A stretch of DNA of 64,000 nucleotides from Pomphorhynchus laevis (lineage: Eukaryota; Acanthocephala; Palaeacanthocephala; Echinorhynchida; Pomphorhynchidae): NCBI GenBank assembly GCA_012934845.2, contig WNNJ02001329.1, positions 1 through 64,000 on the forward strand, written 5' to 3'. This document shows positions 60,050-64,000 of the stretch, piece by piece. The first letter of the stretch is position 1; the number at the start of each line of letters is the position of its first letter. Made by a program: the position numbers and the translations under genes. A model generated the notes under the pieces. It did not search any database. It worked only from the letters and a program-made list of their open reading frames with translations, and was not told the DNA's origin.

Positions 60050-61262
60050 AACTTGAGGAGTAGGGATTTATCTGTTACAGATATCCTAAACTCTTGGGGT
60101 CCACTTCCGGGCACCTCCAAATCCGTCGCTCCACTTTCTTCTCAGGTATGTCAGCTTCTGACAGCTGAACAGAGAAGAGAGGTGGCCGTCACAATGTTTT
60201 TAGCCTCCCCATCCAATGTAGCAGGCATCAATATAAGTAAGAGAGTTTTTATACCTAAGAAAAAATCCTGCTCTGTCCTAAAGATCTGCGACCCATTTCG
60301 ATTCAAAATGCCCTCGTGTCGATTTACGAAAAAACGATTGCGCGTAGAATCTGGGACCATTTAATTAGGCGTAATCTGATTCCCTCAGGTTTTCATGGGT
60401 TCGTCAAAGGTCGCTCGGTCCATTCAGCAGTAGGTTAGATGGAGTAGTTTTGTCGGGAGAATAGCCATCGTATAGTTGTGGCTGTTTTCCTTAAGTTTTC
60501 TGCTGCATTTGACCGCATCTCAATTCCCCTTGTAATCTCCTCTCTCAGGTCCCTTGGGTTGCCTGCGAGAATTGTGAACAGGGTGGAGATTCTGCTTACA
60601 CTAAGCGATTTTACTATGAAGACGACCCTGATGCGTGTCAGTTCTATCCTATTACGGGTGTACCTCAATGTTCCCAACTTTATCTTATCTTTTACCTTGC
60701 TACCTCCATTAACCTATTTAAATCATTTAAAAGCGAACAACGTCTAGCGGTGAACGCTGTTGACACCACAGCCCTGTTTACTGAACACAGGTGTAAAGAT
60801 GAAGTCTCTAACATCAGCCTGTTATTTTTAAGATTAAAAGACCAGTTCCCATCATCCAATCTTTTGTTAAACTCCGCTAAATCGCAGGTGGTCGTCCTTC
60901 ATGGCACCCCTGCTACAAAACAAAAACTTAAGAGATTAGCACTCTCTGCGTTCTCCTCCATATTTGCCTCTGAACCACTTCCCGCCTTCACAAGTCGAGT
61001 AAAATACCTCGGGTTCACCGTTACGGTGAACTGGTCGGCAAGAGTTGACCTGGATAGACTTAAACGTATCCTGAAGAAAGCTAGGTGGGCCCTGAATCGG
61101 GCTCAACATCTGTCGTTGAATGGGAAAACCCAGATGCGCCTTTGGGGCACCAAGGCTATCTCGCGATTAGACTTCTTTTCGAGAGGACGTCCCCCAGATC
61201 AAAGGCTAAGGTTTCCTATGATCTTCGTCTCTCGTTTATCCAGCATAGTCCGTGCTGATTGA
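60050..61262 (+). pseudogene. LINE-C reverse transcriptase
   Basis: 60,053-60,300: LLTAEQRREVAVTMFLASPS, NISKRVFIPKKKSC; then IYEKTIARRIWDHLIRRNLI, PSGFHGFVKGRSVHSA (fingers). 60,478-: AVFLKFSAAFDRISIPLVIS (motif A), TGVPQCSQLYLI (motif B, worn). 60,750-61,262: NAVDTTALFTEHRCKDEVSN (motif C, AVD for ADD), LLLNSAKSQVVVLHGTPATK, and thumb to VSRLSSIVRAD. The first catalytic Asp is Val, as in the 36-kb copy. Five or so breaks. Confidence 0.8.
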
Positions 61263-61390
61263 ATTCTTTGGGAGATGAAAGACCCCGGGTGGTTTAGTCG
61301 GAAGGCGGCGTTTTGGATTAGTCGGGGGCTCAGATCCCCCTGGATTCGAGGCCATAAAGGTTAAGAAGGCGCTGAAGATTAGAGAGAAAG

Positions 61391-61690
61391 AATTTTTGTT
61401 TGCCAACTGCCTACTAAACTGAATGTTTTGACTTTTTCATGTTTTTAATTTTTTTCGGTGATATAACAAATTCTTTATTATTAAATTTTTGGTGTATGCA
61501 TGTTTTATTTTGCGGTATTTTCTTTTTCTTTTTAAGTAGGAATGCGGGGCACATCAATGCTTGTATTTTGCATACATGTTAAAAAACGAAATATTGTGAA
61601 CATTTTATTTTAATCTTGTTGATGATAGCAGGAGCTATCAAAATATTAAATTTTGTCAAATAAAGGAAAATTATTTTCTTCTTTGTTCCA
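61391..61690. other. LINE-C 3' flank, no gene
   Basis: T-rich sequence, probably 3' UTR of LINE-C and flank. Confidence 0.4.
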
Positions 61691-61990
61691 AAAATATATA
61701 TATAAATAATCAAAGTACTTTTAAAAATATATTTAAACACTAACATGAAAATTTTTATAGATAGTAAATAGTCTGTTTAGAATAATAAATTACGCTGTAT
61801 AATAAAATTCCTAGGAAATGCACCTTTAACATTTATTTAGCCTCGCTGTTATGTTAGCTTAGAGGAATGTGTACTTAAACAGGATAACATAGCATTTTAT
61901 CTCGATGACTTGCAATCTTTATTTTGAACATTGTGCAATATATATTAAAAGCTTCATAAAGATGCTGGGTTATAATTACATATTTATATA
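61690..61990 (+). mobile_element. Very worn Naiad 3' UTR
   Basis: Echoes the UTR module: CCTCGCTGTTATGTTAGCTT, AGAGGAATG, ACAGGATAACATAGCA, CTCGATGACTTGCAATC, TATTTTGAACATTGTGCA, in the same order and spacing as at 8,614. Older than the other copies. Confidence 0.45.
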
Positions 61991-62104
61991 AAATCCAAAT
62001 TATGTAACATTAATCGATGGATCTGAATTGAGCTGATTAAATGTGGTTCAGTGGGCAATTCTTTAAGTTTTCCGTTTGATGAATTACATATGTTTAATTA
62101 AAAC

Positions 62105-62240
62105 ATAATTTTTTTATTATAAATTGCCTAAAGTATCTTTGGCATCGATTTTTGGTTCGATTTTTTATTATAAATTGATTTTTTATTATAAATCGATTTT
62201 TTATTATAAATTGCCTAAAGTATCTTTGGCATCGATTTTT
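62105..62240 (+). repeat. Short duplication
   Basis: TTTTTTATTATAAATTGCCT … GTATCTTTGGCATCGATTTT occurs at 62,109-62,152 and 62,198-62,238. Between them is a 17-19 bp TTTTTTATTATAAATTGA unit. Confidence 0.85.
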
Positions 62241-64000
62241 GTCGACAATTATGACGTTATCCTTTAAATTATTTACTATACTTTTTTAATTAAAGTCCTC
62301 ACATTTAAGTAATTCAATGAGATATGTTGATCATGACTAATGAAAATATCAGATTTTTGATGCTTGTAGCTAGATATCAACGAGGATATCTAACTACAAA
62401 CTATATACCGAATAAATGTTATTACATACAAAGTTGTACCATTGCTTTCTTCTATACGTACATTTTGAAAGTTAGCCGTAGAGCAATCATTGTTTAATAG
62501 GAATAAATAATTGATCCACTCTAAAATCTAGACTTGCTTAGGATCTATTTTTAAATAACATACTCAGAAAGGTCTTTTTTCCTCAAGCATATATGAAGTG
62601 TTTGGCTTTTCATACTTCTAACATCGAAATGCAAATTAGACACTTTTACATACTTATACAATATGCAGGTAAAGATGTTAATATAAAATTCATGAGGTTA
62701 TTATAAACTATCCCACGTTGAAAAACAAATGGTTACTTCATGTAATAAAATACCATTTGGTTTGGCTATGTATTCGAAGTCCGGCCCATTAGTAGAAAGT
62801 ATTGATCTGTTTATAAAATTCCTTATCGCTACACTGTTTCAGTTAACTAGGACAATATTACGAATCACTGGGCGTTACAATTTTATAGTATCGTAAGAAA
62901 ACATTGATATCTTGGGATATGTCAGTATATAGTAACCAAGCTTTGACGATCAAACATTAAATAAAATATGATAATGCAATATTAGCAAAAGTTAAAAATA
63001 TATTTCTAGGAAGATTTATTTATGAATCACACTTTATTTTAAACTTGGAAGCAATAAATGGTAATCTACCATTTATGCGATATTTATGCTACATTCCAAT
63101 AATTTTAAAATTAATCGGCGTTAATTTTATTTATGTTACGTAAATGTTTAATCGTAGATCTGATGATGCGCATAATTTGATTGGAAAAATCTAATGATAA
63201 ATTATAAAATCCTGTTAGTTATTTATTAGTTCAAACAATAAATGGAATGGGAATTATATATTTTTATTTTTAGGGGTGATCGTATTCAATTATCGTAGTA
63301 TTATTTTTACTCAGGGGAATTATATGTATATTAAGTGATCACGTTATTGTGGTGTAAATGTAGTTTGCTGACATGCTTTATATTTATAATATTAATGTTT
63401 ATTATCCAATAAACTAAAAATACTTACCAAATATGAACATTGTTCTTAGTTTAACAGTAGTGATCCTAGATTTTATGAGGCATTGTGTATTGTTTTTAAA
63501 CTACACATTGCATAGGTTTGGCAGCATATTTCATATCGCTATGCTATCTTTTACAATATCATCAAAAAATTGTCTTTTTGACCGTAAAAATACCACACTA
63601 TTGGATGCCTAATAAAAGCTGCATTTTGAAGCTATTTTTAGAAAAATTTCTCTACTACAAATTAAGATTACAAATAGTACACAAAGGTTGTATTTAAATT
63701 TACAGGCATTCGAAGACAGCTCTTATTTTCCACTCAATATTTCTTAGTACTCTTATAACGTTTTCATTTTGAACTGTTAATGAAAATAAGAATTTTTAAT
63801 GTATACGAGAAAATATATTTACACGCTAATGTCTTGAATTTCATGGTTAAATGATTTCTGCTTTTCCCTTGCTCTTTTATTAAAAATTAATCATTTTATA
63901 TAGATATAACATTTGAGATTGAAAATGTGTAATTAAAACGGCATTTGTTATAATGAAAAGCTTCATATACTTGTTAAGTACATGTGAATATAATACACTC
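62241..64000. other. No recognised gene
   Basis: AT-rich, without frames over 60 codons, motifs or repeats shared with the rest of the window. Possibly intron or intergenic DNA. Confidence 0.4.

Larger units (their letters stand above)
57643..61390 (+). mobile_element. LINE-C, long copy (forward strand)
   Basis: ORF1 start at ATG 57,646, nucleic-acid-binding part to 58,330, zinc knuckles (58,308-58,480), endonuclease (58,880-59,550), linker (59,561-59,899), RT (60,050-60,900), C-terminal part (60,900-61,330), T-rich 3' end to about 61,600. Less AT-rich than the flanks. Many small breaks; same family as the reverse copy at 35.2-39.1 kb. Confidence 0.85.

Overview
The window looks like repeat-rich chromosomal DNA of an invertebrate animal. 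It is strongly AT-rich, has no operons, and its coding-like sequence is almost entirely retroelement and transposon protein. No rRNA, tRNA, CRISPR array or intact host gene was recognised, and the species cannot be named from the sequence. The mix (N-terminal-endonuclease Penelope-like elements, canonical Penelope-like elements, three EEP-type LINE families, an RLE-type LINE and a FLYWCH/MULE transposon) fits an arthropod or other invertebrate.

Names used below. LINE-A, LINE-B and LINE-C are apurinic-endonuclease (EEP) non-LTR families. RLE-LINE is a non-LTR element with a restriction-like endonuclease. Naiad means Penelope-like elements with an N-terminal GIY-YIG domain and a CxC linker. cPLE means canonical Penelope-like elements with a C-terminal GIY-YIG.

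Layout: 0.1-3 kb, relics of LINE-A, LINE-B and Naiad. 3.2-8.4 kb, a long LINE-A copy split by a 5'-truncated LINE-B. 8.4-15 kb, Naiad tail and LINE-B/LINE-C relics. 15.1-18.4 kb, a long reverse-strand LINE-B with a 16-bp tandem array upstream. 18.4-24 kb, cPLE pieces, a second LINE-B 5' half with the same array, and a large inverted repeat. 24-27.5 kb, mostly empty AT-rich DNA with ribozyme-like relics. 27.5-30.6 kb, the best Naiad copy. 31-35.2 kb, cPLE remnants and self-cleaving-ribozyme-like repeats. 35.2-39.1 kb, LINE-C (reverse strand). 39.2-40.2 kb, an unrecognised acidic repeat ORF. 42.2-47.7 kb, the RLE-LINE carrying an apparently intact MULE transposon. 47.7-57.4 kb, Naiad and cPLE fragments. 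57.6-61.4 kb, LINE-C (forward strand). 61.4-64 kb, AT-rich DNA with no recognised gene.

The most interesting signal is a set of hammerhead-ribozyme-like RNAs. About ten are the known minimal PLE type, with stem III reduced to a self-complementary tetranucleotide. A second set (24.34, 32.83, 34.70 and 35.08 kb, with a possible relative in the Naiad 3' UTR) carries all three hammerhead strands with compensatory base changes in the helices. In that set the strands occur in a non-cyclic order (GAAA strand, then CUGANGA strand, then cleavage-site strand), which none of the three known hammerhead permutations explains. Other points of note are an exact 88-bp duplication flanking the MULE, a 330-codon open extension directly after the RLE stop codon, and a shared loss of the first catalytic Asp of the RT YADD box in two LINE-C copies.
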